Shown here one piece after another: positions 1 through 7,563 of a DNA stretch of 34,320 nt. Position numbers and translations under genes: made by a program. The notes under the pieces are model-generated. The model was given only the letters and a program-made list of their open reading frames with translations, did not search any database and was not told the DNA's origin. Position 1 is the stretch's first letter; every line of letters begins with the position of its first letter. This stretch comes from AC-9 sp051984395. GTDB taxonomy: Bacteria; Actinomycetota; Acidimicrobiia; Acidimicrobiales; AC-9. The stretch spans positions 1 to 34,320 of the forward strand of contig JBPYEZ010000143.1 of NCBI GenBank assembly GCA_051984395.1, given 5' to 3'.

Positions 1-263
1 GTCACGGTGAAGGCCGTGCGCTGCGACTCGGTGTTCGATGTCACCATCAGGGGCAGGTCGAGCTGATCGAGGCGATCGCCGGTCATCGGGACGCAGATGA
101 GGCCCGAGGTGTGAGCCAGGAAGAAGGCGATCTTCTCGGGGGTGACCGCCTCGGCGGCCATGATGAGGTCACCCTCGTTCTCCCGGTCCTCGTCGTCGAC
201 CGCGACGACCATGTCGCCGCGACCGATGGCGGCGATGGCGTCGTCGATCCGGGCCATGGGCAT
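1..263 (-). CDS. ribB: 3,4-dihydroxy-2-butanone 4-phosphate synthase domain (RibB or RibBA), 3' end cut off
   Basis: This is the N-terminal 87 residues of the enzyme that converts ribulose 5-phosphate to 3,4-dihydroxy-2-butanone 4-phosphate, the four-carbon precursor of riboflavin. The diagnostic acidic signature DDEDRENEGDLI is near residues 23-34, followed by the conserved HTSGLICVPMTG stretch. The start is the ATG at 263, preceded by a GGGAGG Shine-Dalgarno sequence. Another ATG in frame two codons later (MPMARID) is possible. It begins 1 nt after the ribE stop, so it is probably coupled to it. Because the window ends here, the sequence cannot show whether a GTP cyclohydrolase II domain follows (RibBA, common in actinobacteria). 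Confidence 0.93.
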   Translation of the reverse strand, partial: MPMARIDDAIAAIGRGDMVVAVDDEDRENEGDLIMAAEAVTPEKIAFFLAHTSGLICVPMTGDRLDQLDLPLMVTSNTESQRTAFTV

Positions 264-264
264 G

Positions 265-855
265 TCAGGGACCTCCCTCGTCGGGGCCGGCGCAGCCGGT
301 GACCAGCAGACGCTCGGTGTACTTGGCGATCACGTCGATCTCGAGATTCACCGGCTCGCCGGGCCCCTTGTGCCCGAGCGTGGTGGCGCTGGCGGTGTGG
401 GGGACGATGGCCGCGCTGAAGCTGTCCGCCGTCACCTCGACCACGGTGAGGCTGACGCCGTCCACGGTGATCGATCCCTTCTCGACCACGTAGCGGAGCA
501 CGGGCGCGGGAGCACTCACCCGCAGCGCCGGAGCGGGTTCCAGGATCGTCCCGACGGCATCCACGTGTCCCTGGACCAGGTGACCGCCCAGGCGATCCGA
601 CAGCCGCACCGGTCGCTCGAGGTTCACCGGATCACCTGGAGCCAGCCGGTCGAGATTGGTGCGGGACATCGTCTCGTCGACGGCGTCTGCCGCCCACCAT
701 CCCTCGCCCGTCGCCGTCACGGTGAGGCAGCAACCGTTGACGGCGATCGAGTCACCCACCCGGGCGTCCTCGGACACGAGCGGGGCCTCGAGGACCAGAC
801 GCCCGCCGTCGCGCCGGCGCACCCGCCCGAGCTCCTCCACTATGCCGGTGAACAT
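265..855 (-). CDS. ribE: Riboflavin synthase, alpha chain
   Basis: This enzyme dismutates two 6,7-dimethyl-8-ribityllumazines to riboflavin, the last step of the pathway. The protein is 196 aa, a usual length. It begins with the family hallmark MFTGIVEELG and has the two tandem lumazine-binding barrels: GDSIAVNGCCLTVT at about residues 35-48 and GSITVDGVSLTVV at about 127-139. The ATG at 855 is favoured because a strong GGAGGTGA sequence at 863-870 precedes it by 7 nt. That ribosome-binding site overlaps the ribD stop codon, so ribD and ribE are probably translationally coupled. A longer reading frame upstream is only the shadow of ribD. Confidence 0.96.
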   Translation of the reverse strand: MFTGIVEELGRVRRRDGGRLVLEAPLVSEDARVGDSIAVNGCCLTVTATGEGWWAADAVDETMSRTNLDRLAPGDPVNLERPVRLSDRLGGHLVQGHVDAVGTILEPAPALRVSAPAPVLRYVVEKGSITVDGVSLTVVEVTADSFSAAIVPHTASATTLGHKGPGEPVNLEIDVIAKYTERLLVTGCAGPDEGGP

Positions 856-862
856 GCGGCCG

Positions 863-1906
863 TCACCTCCCCGCCTCGGTCCCTGCCAGGACCGTCTCGG
901 CGCGAGGGCCGCCCGGGTTGCCGGGCGGTGAGAGCTCGATGCGGAGGTCCTCACCGACCCGGTCGACCGACCGCAGGCGACCCCGCCACAGATCACCGAT
1001 CGTCGGGGCGCCGGGACCTTCGAACGCCGGGCGGCCGTCGGAGCCCCCCAGGAGCGCGGGCGCCAGGTAGACGACATAGCGGTCGACCAGCGCCGAGGTA
1101 TGGAACTGGTGGGCCACGGTCGGACCTCCCTCGACGAGGACCTGGAGGATCTGCCGCCGCCCCAGGTCCTCGAGCACCTGTCCGAGGTCGCCCTCGAGCT
1201 CCAGCGCGGGGTGGACCTTGGCACCGTCCGGCGCCCTCCCCAACACGACCCGCAACGGCTGTCGCTCGGGCCGGGGACCGGTCTCCGGGCGCACGGTGAG
1301 CTCGGGATCGTCGGACCGCACCGTGCCCGCGCCCACGAGAACGGCGTCGCTCTCGGACCTGAGCCGATGGGCGTCGGCGCGCGCCTCGGGCCCGGTGATC
1401 CACCGGCTGCTGCCGTCGGGCGCCGCCACCCGGCCGTCGAGGGTCGCGGCCAGCTTCAGCACCACCCAGGGCCGGCCGGTCCGGCGGTGCTTGAGGTACG
1501 GCGCCAGCTGGTCCTCGACGGCGCCGGCCTCGACGCCCACCGAGACGTCGATCCCTGCCTGGCGCAGCCGGGCCAGGCCTCGCCCCGACACGCGGGGATC
1601 AGGGTCGACGACACCGACGACGACCCGGGAGACTCCGGCGCCGACGATGGCATCGACGCACGGCGCGGTCCGGCCAATGTGTGCGCACGGCTCCAGGGTG
1701 CAGTACAGCGTCGCTCCCCGCGCCTCCTCGCCCGCCGCGGCCAGGGCAGCCGCCTCGGCGTGAGCCTGGCCCGGGCCGAGATGAGCCCCCTCGAAGCTCG
1801 AGGTACCGGACACGATCACGCATCCCACCCAGGGATTGGGCGAGGTGCGGGCGCGGACCGAAGCCGCCAGCTCGATCGCCCGCCGCATGGCTGCTTCGTC
1901 TCGCAT
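863..1906 (-). CDS. ribD: Bifunctional pyrimidine deaminase / 5-amino-6-(5-phosphoribosylamino)uracil reductase
   Basis: RibD carries out the deamination and reduction steps of riboflavin synthesis. The protein is 347 aa with two domains. The N-terminal cytidine-deaminase-like domain has the zinc site HAE (H49, proton shuttle E51) and PCAHIGRTAPC (C74, C83). The C-terminal NADPH-dependent reductase domain runs from about residue 143 (VVLKLAATLDGRVA, VLVGAGTVRSDDP, LVEGGPTVAHQF). The start is the ATG at 1906. A TAGACT hexamer 20 nt upstream could be the -10 box of an internal promoter in the 23-nt gap after mog. It leads the ribD-ribE-ribB cluster. Confidence 0.96.
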   Translation of the reverse strand: MRDEAAMRRAIELAASVRARTSPNPWVGCVIVSGTSSFEGAHLGPGQAHAEAAALAAAGEEARGATLYCTLEPCAHIGRTAPCVDAIVGAGVSRVVVGVVDPDPRVSGRGLARLRQAGIDVSVGVEAGAVEDQLAPYLKHRRTGRPWVVLKLAATLDGRVAAPDGSSRWITGPEARADAHRLRSESDAVLVGAGTVRSDDPELTVRPETGPRPERQPLRVVLGRAPDGAKVHPALELEGDLGQVLEDLGRRQILQVLVEGGPTVAHQFHTSALVDRYVVYLAPALLGGSDGRPAFEGPGAPTIGDLWRGRLRSVDRVGEDLRIELSPPGNPGGPRAETVLAGTEAGR

Positions 1907-1929
1907 GACGTGTCTCTTGACCGCTCAGT

Positions 1930-2406
1930 CTAGTGTTCGGTCGGACGACCGGCCAGGAGATCGAGGGCGTGCGGGAGGGTGTCGAGGACGGCGTCCACGC
2001 ACTCGACGGCTCCGGCGGGCGATCCCGGGGTGTTGAGCACGATGCACCGCCCCAACGTCCCGGCCACACCCCTCGAGAGTCGGCCGCGGGGGCTGACCAG
2101 GCGCATGGCTTCGGCGAGGCCGGGGGCGTCGCGGTCGAGCACCGCCCGGGTGCCCTCCGGGGTCAGGTCGCGGGCGGCGAAGCCGGTCCCTCCCGTGGTG
2201 ACCACGAGCCCCTCGAAGCCGGTCGCCAGCCCGCGCAGGGCGGCGGCGACCGAGTCGACTCCGTCGGCGACCGCCTGGCGCTCGGTCACCGCGAACCCAG
2301 CTTCGGCCAGCCGGTCGGTGAGGGCGCGGCCCGACCGGTCCTCCCGGGTGCCGGCGACGACCCCATCGGAGACCGTCAGCACCTTCGCACTCAGCGCCTG
2401 GCTCAC
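1930..2406 (-). CDS. mog: Molybdopterin adenylyltransferase-like protein (MogA/MoaB family)
   Basis: The 158-aa protein is a single MoaB/Mog domain, which in this family adenylates molybdopterin before molybdenum insertion. The core motif VVTTGGTGFAARDLTPEGT is near residues 68-86, and SPRGRLSRGVAGTLGRCIVLNTPGSP is the typical later stretch. Mog and MoaB are hard to separate by reading alone, so the gene symbol is approximate. The ATG overlaps the rpe stop by 4 nt (ATGA). No other molybdenum-cofactor gene is in the window, so the position between rpe and ribD probably reflects operon packing rather than pathway. Confidence 0.88.
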   Translation of the reverse strand: MSQALSAKVLTVSDGVVAGTREDRSGRALTDRLAEAGFAVTERQAVADGVDSVAAALRGLATGFEGLVVTTGGTGFAARDLTPEGTRAVLDRDAPGLAEAMRLVSPRGRLSRGVAGTLGRCIVLNTPGSPAGAVECVDAVLDTLPHALDLLAGRPTEH

Positions 2407-3074
2407 CGGCCGGCTCGCTCGTGCTCCCCCTCGGCGGCGCGCTGGAGGAGACGGGCCGCCTCCCGGGGATCGTCCTGGCCAAAGATCGCCGTGCCCGCGG
2501 CGAAGACCTCTGCCCCGGCACGGGCCGCGGCCGGCAGGGTGTGCGACTCGATGCCACCGTCCACCTCGATGGCCACTCCCAGCCGCCGGCGGTCGATCTC
2601 GGCCCGGGTGCGCTCGACCTTGGGCATCACCTCGGCCATGAAGGCCTGGCCCCCGAAGCCCGGGTGGACGGTCATGAGCAGGACGAGGTCGAGACGTTCG
2701 AGATAGCCGGCGAAGGCCTCGAACGGCGTCTCGGGGTTCACGGCCAGGCCGACGCCGAGCCCGAGGGCGCGCATCTCGCGGATCAGCGACTCGGTGTCAC
2801 CGGCCTCGACGTGCACGGTGCAGTGGTCGGCGCCCGCCCGCCGGAAGTCCTCGAGGAAGTCGCCCGGGTTCGTCATCATCAGGTGGCAGTCGAAATAGAG
2901 GCCCGTGCGCCGACGCAGCGCGGCCACGACGGGGGGCCCGATGGTGATGTTGGGCACGAAATGGCCGTCCATCACGTCGACGTGCAGCCAGTCGACCTCA
3001 TCGCCCAGCCTCGCCACCTCGTCGGCCAGGGCCGCGTAGTCGGCGGCGAGGATGGACGGGGCGATCCGGATCAT
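2403..3074 (-). CDS. rpe: Ribulose-phosphate 3-epimerase
   Basis: This TIM-barrel enzyme interconverts ribulose 5-phosphate and xylulose 5-phosphate in the pentose phosphate pathway. The 223-aa protein shows the family landmarks in order: IRIAPSILAADY at the N-terminus, LHVDVMDGHFVPNITIGP (metal-binding D and H), DCHLMMTNP, MTVHPGFGGQAF and IEVDGGI. The ATG at 3074 gives the canonical MIRIAPS start; a GTG directly upstream at 3077 is an equal alternative. It follows rsmB by about 20 nt and overlaps mog by ATGA. Its product feeds ribulose 5-phosphate, the substrate of the RibB reaction encoded downstream. Confidence 0.96.
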   Translation of the reverse strand: MIRIAPSILAADYAALADEVARLGDEVDWLHVDVMDGHFVPNITIGPPVVAALRRRTGLYFDCHLMMTNPGDFLEDFRRAGADHCTVHVEAGDTESLIREMRALGLGVGLAVNPETPFEAFAGYLERLDLVLLMTVHPGFGGQAFMAEVMPKVERTRAEIDRRRLGVAIEVDGGIESHTLPAAARAGAEVFAAGTAIFGQDDPREAARLLQRAAEGEHERAGR

Positions 3075-3095
3075 CACCAGGGAGACTACTGGTGG

Positions 3096-4244
3096 CTAGC
3101 CCTCGCTCCAGCGAAGCCGCAGGACGTACATGCCGTCGGTGCCGGCCGCCTGGGGCAGGAGCAGCGCGCCGCGTCCATGTGGGGTCCAGGGCGCACCGGG
3201 CGGCTCCAGCGGCACCAGCTCCCGATGACGGTCGCCCAGCCATTCGTCGATGGCCCTGGTCTCGTCGTTCGTCATGGTGCACACGCTGTACACGAGCGTC
3301 CCACCGGGGCGCAGGCAACCGGTTGCGCTCTCGAGCAGCTGGCGCTGCAGCATGGCCAGCCGCTCGACGTCGCCCGGCGCCACGCGCCAGCGGGCGTCCG
3401 GACGGCGCCGCAGCACGCCCAGGCCCGAGCACGGAGCGTCGACCAGCACGCGGTCGAAGATCGCCGGGCGCACAGGCGCCGCCCGGGCGTCGCCGACGAC
3501 CGCGACCACGTTGGACAGCCCGAGGCGCCGTGCGTTGTCGCTGACGACGCGTGCCCTCGCCTCGCGCACGTCGCCGGCAAGCACGAGCGACGGATGCCGG
3601 GACGCGCCGGCCATGGCCGTCGCCTTCCCGCCCGGTGCGGCACACAGGTCAGCCACCCTGTCTCCCGGTCCCGCCTCGACCAGAGCCGCAACCCACTGCG
3701 ACGCCCGGTCCTGGACGTAGCCGTCGTCTCGCTCGGCCACCACGGCGGGGCGGTTCATCTCCGCCAGCGCCGCCACGCCCACTGAGTCGCCGAGCTCGGT
3801 GGAGAGGCGCTCGACCACCCAGTCCGGGTAGCTCAGCCCGGTCGCCGCGTCGGGCCACTCGGGCGGCAGGGCCTCCGCCAGCCTGCGGAGGACGGCATTG
3901 ACGAGCCCGCGCGCCCGCGACGGCGCGGCGTCGACCGTCGCGGCCACCGCCGCATGCGGCGAGGTGCCCATGATGGCCAACTGGTACGCGCCCACGCGCA
4001 ACGCGGCCCGGACGTCGTCGTCGAGCGACCGGCGGACGTGGGGGGCGAGGAGCCAGTCGCAGGCGCGCCGCATACGGGTCGTGCCGTACACGAGGTCGGT
4101 CGTGAAGGCCCGGTCCCGCCTCGACAGCCCGCTCCTCCCGAGCAGGCCTGGAAGCACCAGGTTGGCGTAGGCGCCGTGCTCGATCCGCACCAACGCGTCG
4201 ATGGCGACCCCCCTCGACGTCGTGGGGGTGGCGGACACGCTCAT
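3096..4244 (-). CDS. rsmB: 16S rRNA (cytosine-967-C5)-methyltransferase RsmB/Sun
   Basis: RsmB methylates C967 of 16S rRNA using S-adenosylmethionine. The protein is 382 aa, somewhat short for the family. It has an N-terminal NusB-like RNA-binding domain (about residues 1-140) followed by the methyltransferase fold: the SAM-binding motif DLCAAPGGKAT, the nucleophile motif DAPCSGLGVLRRRPD and the second conserved cysteine in YSVCTMTNDET. The ATG at 4244 overlaps the fmt stop by 4 nt (ATGA). This chooses it over the longer reading frame, whose upstream part is only fmt in another frame. The fmt-rsmB pairing is classical. Confidence 0.95.
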   Translation of the reverse strand: MSVSATPTTSRGVAIDALVRIEHGAYANLVLPGLLGRSGLSRRDRAFTTDLVYGTTRMRRACDWLLAPHVRRSLDDDVRAALRVGAYQLAIMGTSPHAAVAATVDAAPSRARGLVNAVLRRLAEALPPEWPDAATGLSYPDWVVERLSTELGDSVGVAALAEMNRPAVVAERDDGYVQDRASQWVAALVEAGPGDRVADLCAAPGGKATAMAGASRHPSLVLAGDVREARARVVSDNARRLGLSNVVAVVGDARAAPVRPAIFDRVLVDAPCSGLGVLRRRPDARWRVAPGDVERLAMLQRQLLESATGCLRPGGTLVYSVCTMTNDETRAIDEWLGDRHRELVPLEPPGAPWTPHGRGALLLPQAAGTDGMYVLRLRWSEG

Positions 4245-5116
4245 GAGCCGAGGACCTCGCCGGAGCCGAGGCGGGCGCCGCGCAGCCACGAGTCGGCGGG
4301 GGCGACGCCGCGGCCCTCGGGCTTCACCTCCACCAGCTCCAGACCGCCCTCGCCCGTCGCCACCACCAGGCCGTCGAGCCGGCCCGGGGGGCCCGGTGCC
4401 GTCCCGTCGGCCACCCGCGCCCGCACGACTTCGAGCCGCCGGCCGCCCACCGTGGTCCAGGCCCGGCCCAGGCGGACCGATCGGTGCAGCTCGACCGCCG
4501 CTCGGCTCCAGTCCAGATGGAGCTCGGCCGGATCGAGCTTGCCCGCGTAGGTCGGCTCGCCCGTCTGGGGGCGCGGGGTCGGCAGGCTCTCCCGGCCCCG
4601 CTCGAGCGCCGACACGAGGAGCGCGGTGCCGACCTCGGTCAGCCTTCCTCGGAGCTCCTCCGCGGTCTCCTCGGAGCCGATGGTGACGCGCTCGCAGGCA
4701 TAGACGTCGCCGGTGTCGAGTCCCTCCTCCAACGCCATCAGGCACACGCCCGTCTCGGGGTCGCCGGCGAGGATGGCGCGCTCGACGGGAGCCGCTCCCC
4801 GCCACCGGGGCAACAGCGAGAAGTGGACGTTGACCATGTCCAGGTGGTCCAGCACGTGCGGCTTGACGAGCCGCCCGAAGGCGACCACCACGCCCAGCTC
4901 GGCGCCCACGGTCAGCACGTCGTCGACCTTGGCACTCACGGGGAGACCGAGCTCGAGGGCTGCCGCCTTCACCGGGCTGGGGCTCAGCCGCGCTCCCCGC
5001 CCGCGCCTGCGGTCGGGCTGGCTGACGACCAGGGCGACGTCGTGGCCGGCACGGACCAGGGCCCCGAGCGCCGGCACGGCGATGCCGGGGGTGCCGAGGA
5101 AGACGAGCCGGGCCAG
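4241..5116 (-). CDS. fmt: Methionyl-tRNA formyltransferase, apparent CTG start
   Basis: Fmt formylates initiator Met-tRNA with 10-formyl-tetrahydrofolate. Visible landmarks are NVHFSLLPRWRGAAP (N96, H98) and GLDTGDV (D134), matching the catalytic N, H and D of the E. coli enzyme, followed by the C-terminal OB-fold region. The frame has no ATG, GTG or TTG between an upstream in-frame TGA and the GTG at 5077. That GTG would delete the first strand and loop (LVFLGTPGIA). Starting at the CTG at 5116 gives MARLVFLGTPGIAVP, an almost consensus N-terminus, and 291 aa. The CTG lies 7 nt after the def stop with an AGGGG stretch before it. Function is sure; the start is inferred. Confidence 0.93.
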   Translation of the reverse strand: MARLVFLGTPGIAVPALGALVRAGHDVALVVSQPDRRRGRGARLSPSPVKAAALELGLPVSAKVDDVLTVGAELGVVVAFGRLVKPHVLDHLDMVNVHFSLLPRWRGAAPVERAILAGDPETGVCLMALEEGLDTGDVYACERVTIGSEETAEELRGRLTEVGTALLVSALERGRESLPTPRPQTGEPTYAGKLDPAELHLDWSRAAVELHRSVRLGRAWTTVGGRRLEVVRARVADGTAPGPPGRLDGLVVATGEGGLELVEVKPEGRGVAPADSWLRGARLGSGEVLGS

Positions 5117-5123
5117 GGCGCCC

Positions 5124-5642
5124 CTAACGGGCCGCCGGCCGCCCGTCGCCGGGCAGGCTCAGCGTGCGCTCTCGCAGCGTCCGCATTGCCTGCTTGCGCT
5201 GCTCGCTGTCGAGACGCTCCAGGAGGAGCATGCCGTCGAGGTGGTCCACCTCGTGCTGGAACACCCGGGCCAGCAGCTCGTCGGCCTCGACGGAGATGTC
5301 GTTGCCGTCGAGGTCGCGGCCTCGCAGGTGCACCTGCTTGGGCCTGATGATCGGCCAGAAGAGGCTTGGCACCGAGAGACACCCCTCGTCGTAGGTCCAC
5401 TCACCCTCGTGGTGGGAGACCTCGGGATTGAGCACCGCCCGGGGGCCGTCGCCCACGTCGTAGACGAAGAGTCGCTTCTGGACGCCGACCTGGGGAGCCG
5501 CCAGGCCCACGCCGGGCGCCGCTCGCATGGTCTCGATCATGTCGTCGACGAGGCGCACGATCGACTCGTCGACCGCCTCGACCTCGGGCGCCCGCTGCCT
5601 GAGCACGGGGTCGCCGAAGACCCTGATCGGAAGGATTGCCAC
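5124..5642 (-). CDS. def: Peptide deformylase
   Basis: Def removes the formyl group from the N-terminal methionine of new proteins, the step opposite to that of the neighbouring fmt. The 172-aa protein has all three metal-site motifs: GVGLAAPQVG (about 45-54), EGCLSVP (about 89-95, cysteine ligand) and QHEVDHLDG (about 129-137, two histidine ligands and catalytic glutamate). The GTG at 5642 gives MAILPIRVFGDPVLR, the usual N-terminus. The frame stays open upstream, but there it only translates the intergenic repeats (LRRPASRAGL twice). No clear Shine-Dalgarno sequence is visible. Confidence 0.94.
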   Translation of the reverse strand: MAILPIRVFGDPVLRQRAPEVEAVDESIVRLVDDMIETMRAAPGVGLAAPQVGVQKRLFVYDVGDGPRAVLNPEVSHHEGEWTYDEGCLSVPSLFWPIIRPKQVHLRGRDLDGNDISVEADELLARVFQHEVDHLDGMLLLERLDSEQRKQAMRTLRERTLSLPGDGRPAAR

Positions 5643-5655
5643 CGCCGGCAACTCT

Positions 5656-5742
5656 AGGCCGGCCCGGGAGGCCGGCCGGCGGAGTGGCCGCAGGCGCACC
5701 GCGCCAAGGCCGGCCCGGGAGGCGGGCCGGCGGAGTGGCCGC
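5656..5742. repeat. Two direct copies of a 36-nt GC-rich repeat with palindromic core, between priA and def
   Basis: Copies at 5656-5691 and 5707-5742 differ at one position in 36, with a 51-nt period. Each contains a near-perfect palindrome around GGCCCGGGAGGCCGGCC (exact in the first copy at 5661-5677) followed by GGAGTGG. The same 17-nt core occurs exactly before clpP (33451-33467), and a close relative lies at 7534-7552. The repeats fill most of the 113-nt priA-def gap. They would fold as strong hairpins in the transcript. Confidence 0.85.
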
Positions 5743-5755
5743 CCGCGGCAAGTGA

Positions 5756-7501
5756 TCACGCCCGGACGGGGTCGACCTCGACGCGCAGGCGCCCGGGTGG
5801 ACGGGGCGAGACGGCCAGGGCGTCGCACAGGGCTCGATGGTCGTGCGCCCGCACCAGCCAGCGCCCCTCGTCGGGGCCGAGCACGTCGACGGCCCGCGTG
5901 TCCAGCTCGTCGGTGTAGGCGCCGGCGGCGGCGCCCGACACGAGGGCCACGGCGGTGGCCGGTGGCAGTCGGAGGGCCGCCCGCCGCTCCCCCTCCACGG
6001 CAGCCAGGCGCCCGGGATCGGCGTGAAGGGCGGCGTCGATCACCTCGTTGCCCGGCGACCGGGTCTGGACGACGACACGGCCCCGCCCGCGACCACCGAC
6101 CAGTCGCGAGGCTCGGGCCAGCAGGGCCAGGGCCTGCTCGCCGGCCCGAAACCGGGGAGCCAGCAGCTCCTGGTCGAAGTCGAGGAAAACGACCGTTCCC
6201 GCCTGCCGGACACGATGGAGGACGGCTTCGGTGCCCACGAGCACCGGTGCGTGGAGGTTGACGTCGACGGTCCGCGAGCTCACCTCCCCGACGGCCATCC
6301 CGGCCAGCGCCTCCAGCTCGTCCCGGACCTTCGCCACGCCAGGGCGGAGAACCCGCCACCGCTGTGATCCGCAGGCCGCGCAGACATTCGGCCGCTCCTG
6401 ACCGCAGCGCCGGCACCGGAGGGTGTCGCCGGCCTCGGCCTGGGCCAGCGGGCCCTGGCACCGCTCGCAGCGAGCCAGCTCGCCGCAGGCTCCACAGGCG
6501 AGCAGGCGGGCCCGACCGGTTCGGTTGAGGACACACACCACCCGCTCGTCGGGTGCGGCGCCGGCCGCCCGGACGACGGAGACCAGCCGCTCGGAGAACA
6601 GACCCGACCTCGGGTCCTCCTGGCGGCGGTCGACGACCTCGAGCGTCGCCCACCCCTGCCGCTCGGCGCGGCGCGACACGGTGACGAGCCGACCCCACTT
6701 CAGCTCCTCGAGGGTGGGGCAGGGCGAGACGAGCACGCAGCGCACCGAGCACCGCGCCGCCCGCTCAGCCGCCACGACCCAGGCGTTCCACGTCGGAGCG
6801 CGCTCCTCCCCGTGGGCCTCGTCATGGGCGTCGAGCACGACCACGCCGCCCAGCCTGGGCACCGGGCCCCACGCCGCCGATCTGGTGCCGACGGCCACCC
6901 GGCCACCGGCGGCGGCCTCCGCCCAGTGGGCGGGAAGGAGGGCCACGGCGTGACCACGGCGGGCGAGGCGGTCGGCTGTGCGTCCGGCCCAGTCCTGGGT
7001 CGGCACCACCACCACCGCCCCCTCGCCGCCGGCCCGGTCGGCGACCGCCGCCTCGACGAGAGGGAAGGGGTCCACCGCCGGAGGCACCCGGACGACCGAC
7101 CGGCTGTGCGCCATGGCCTCGGCGACCACGCCCGCCTCGAGATCATCCGCCGGGCCAGGGGCGGGGCGACCGGGATCGGTGCGAACCGCCTCGGGGAGCT
7201 GGCGAACGGCCCTCGCCGGTGAGGCGGTGGACAGGAACGCTCCGGCCCGGCCCGCCCAGCGCCACGCCGCCCAGTCGGCCAGCTCCACCACGTCGGCGGG
7301 CGGGCCGAGACCCGTCACCCCGGCGAGCGGGCGCAGCACGATCCCTTCCGGCGGCGTGACCCCGTCGGCCACCACCCAGCCACCGACCCGCCGGCCGTGA
7401 AGGTCGATCCGCACCCTGGCGCCGGTCGCCACGCGCTCGTCGAGGCGCGGCGGCACCACGTAGTCGAAGGGGCGGTCGATACCCGCCACGTCCGGGAGCA
7501 C
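5756..7501 (-). CDS. priA: Primosomal protein N' (PriA-like), helicase-degenerate actinobacterial form
   Basis: PriA recognises stalled forks and restarts replication. The 581-aa protein begins at a GTG (7501) with the DNA-binding motif RPFDYVVPP near residues 9-17. The eight zinc-binding cysteines are present as four CxxC pairs (CGAC, CERC, CRRC, CAAC) within one stretch. The helicase motor is degenerate: no GxxGSGKT Walker A is visible (the region reads AVVVVPTQDWAGRT), and motif II is DAHDEAHGEE instead of the usual DEEH. This matches what I recall of mycobacterial PriA. It probably acts as a fork-binding scaffold rather than a helicase. No other in-frame start lies between it and the metK stop. 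Confidence 0.9.
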   Translation of the reverse strand: MLPDVAGIDRPFDYVVPPRLDERVATGARVRIDLHGRRVGGWVVADGVTPPEGIVLRPLAGVTGLGPPADVVELADWAAWRWAGRAGAFLSTASPARAVRQLPEAVRTDPGRPAPGPADDLEAGVVAEAMAHSRSVVRVPPAVDPFPLVEAAVADRAGGEGAVVVVPTQDWAGRTADRLARRGHAVALLPAHWAEAAAGGRVAVGTRSAAWGPVPRLGGVVVLDAHDEAHGEERAPTWNAWVVAAERAARCSVRCVLVSPCPTLEELKWGRLVTVSRRAERQGWATLEVVDRRQEDPRSGLFSERLVSVVRAAGAAPDERVVCVLNRTGRARLLACGACGELARCERCQGPLAQAEAGDTLRCRRCGQERPNVCAACGSQRWRVLRPGVAKVRDELEALAGMAVGEVSSRTVDVNLHAPVLVGTEAVLHRVRQAGTVVFLDFDQELLAPRFRAGEQALALLARASRLVGGRGRGRVVVQTRSPGNEVIDAALHADPGRLAAVEGERRAALRLPPATAVALVSGAAAGAYTDELDTRAVDVLGPDEGRWLVRAHDHRALCDALAVSPRPPGRLRVEVDPVRA

Positions 7502-7533
7502 CCGGACGACTCGGCGATGCCCCGACTGCCCGC

Positions 7534-7552
7534 GCCGGCCTTCCGGGCCGGC
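7534..7552. repeat. Perfect 7-bp hairpin between metK and priA, member of the dispersed palindrome family
   Basis: GCCGGCC and GGCCGGC flank the 5-nt loop TTCCG in the 62-nt metK-priA gap. The 19-mer differs at one position from the complement of the repeat cores at 5656-5742. It could act as a transcription pause or attenuator, but no T-run follows on either strand, so it is not a standard intrinsic terminator. Confidence 0.65.
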
Positions 7553-7563
7553 GTTCGAACCGC

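Noticed and set aside
2421..3785. Long plus-strand open frame (454 codons) over rpe and rsmB
   Set aside because: It lies opposite two genes with clear family motifs, has no recognisable domain, and its His/Arg/Gly-rich composition is typical of antisense frames in GC-rich DNA. The same applies to the other long plus-strand frames between 142 and 27452.
5643..6752. N-terminal extension of peptide deformylase
   Set aside because: The sequence before GTG 5642 translates the intergenic repeats and then priA in a wrong frame; no deformylase homologue needs it.
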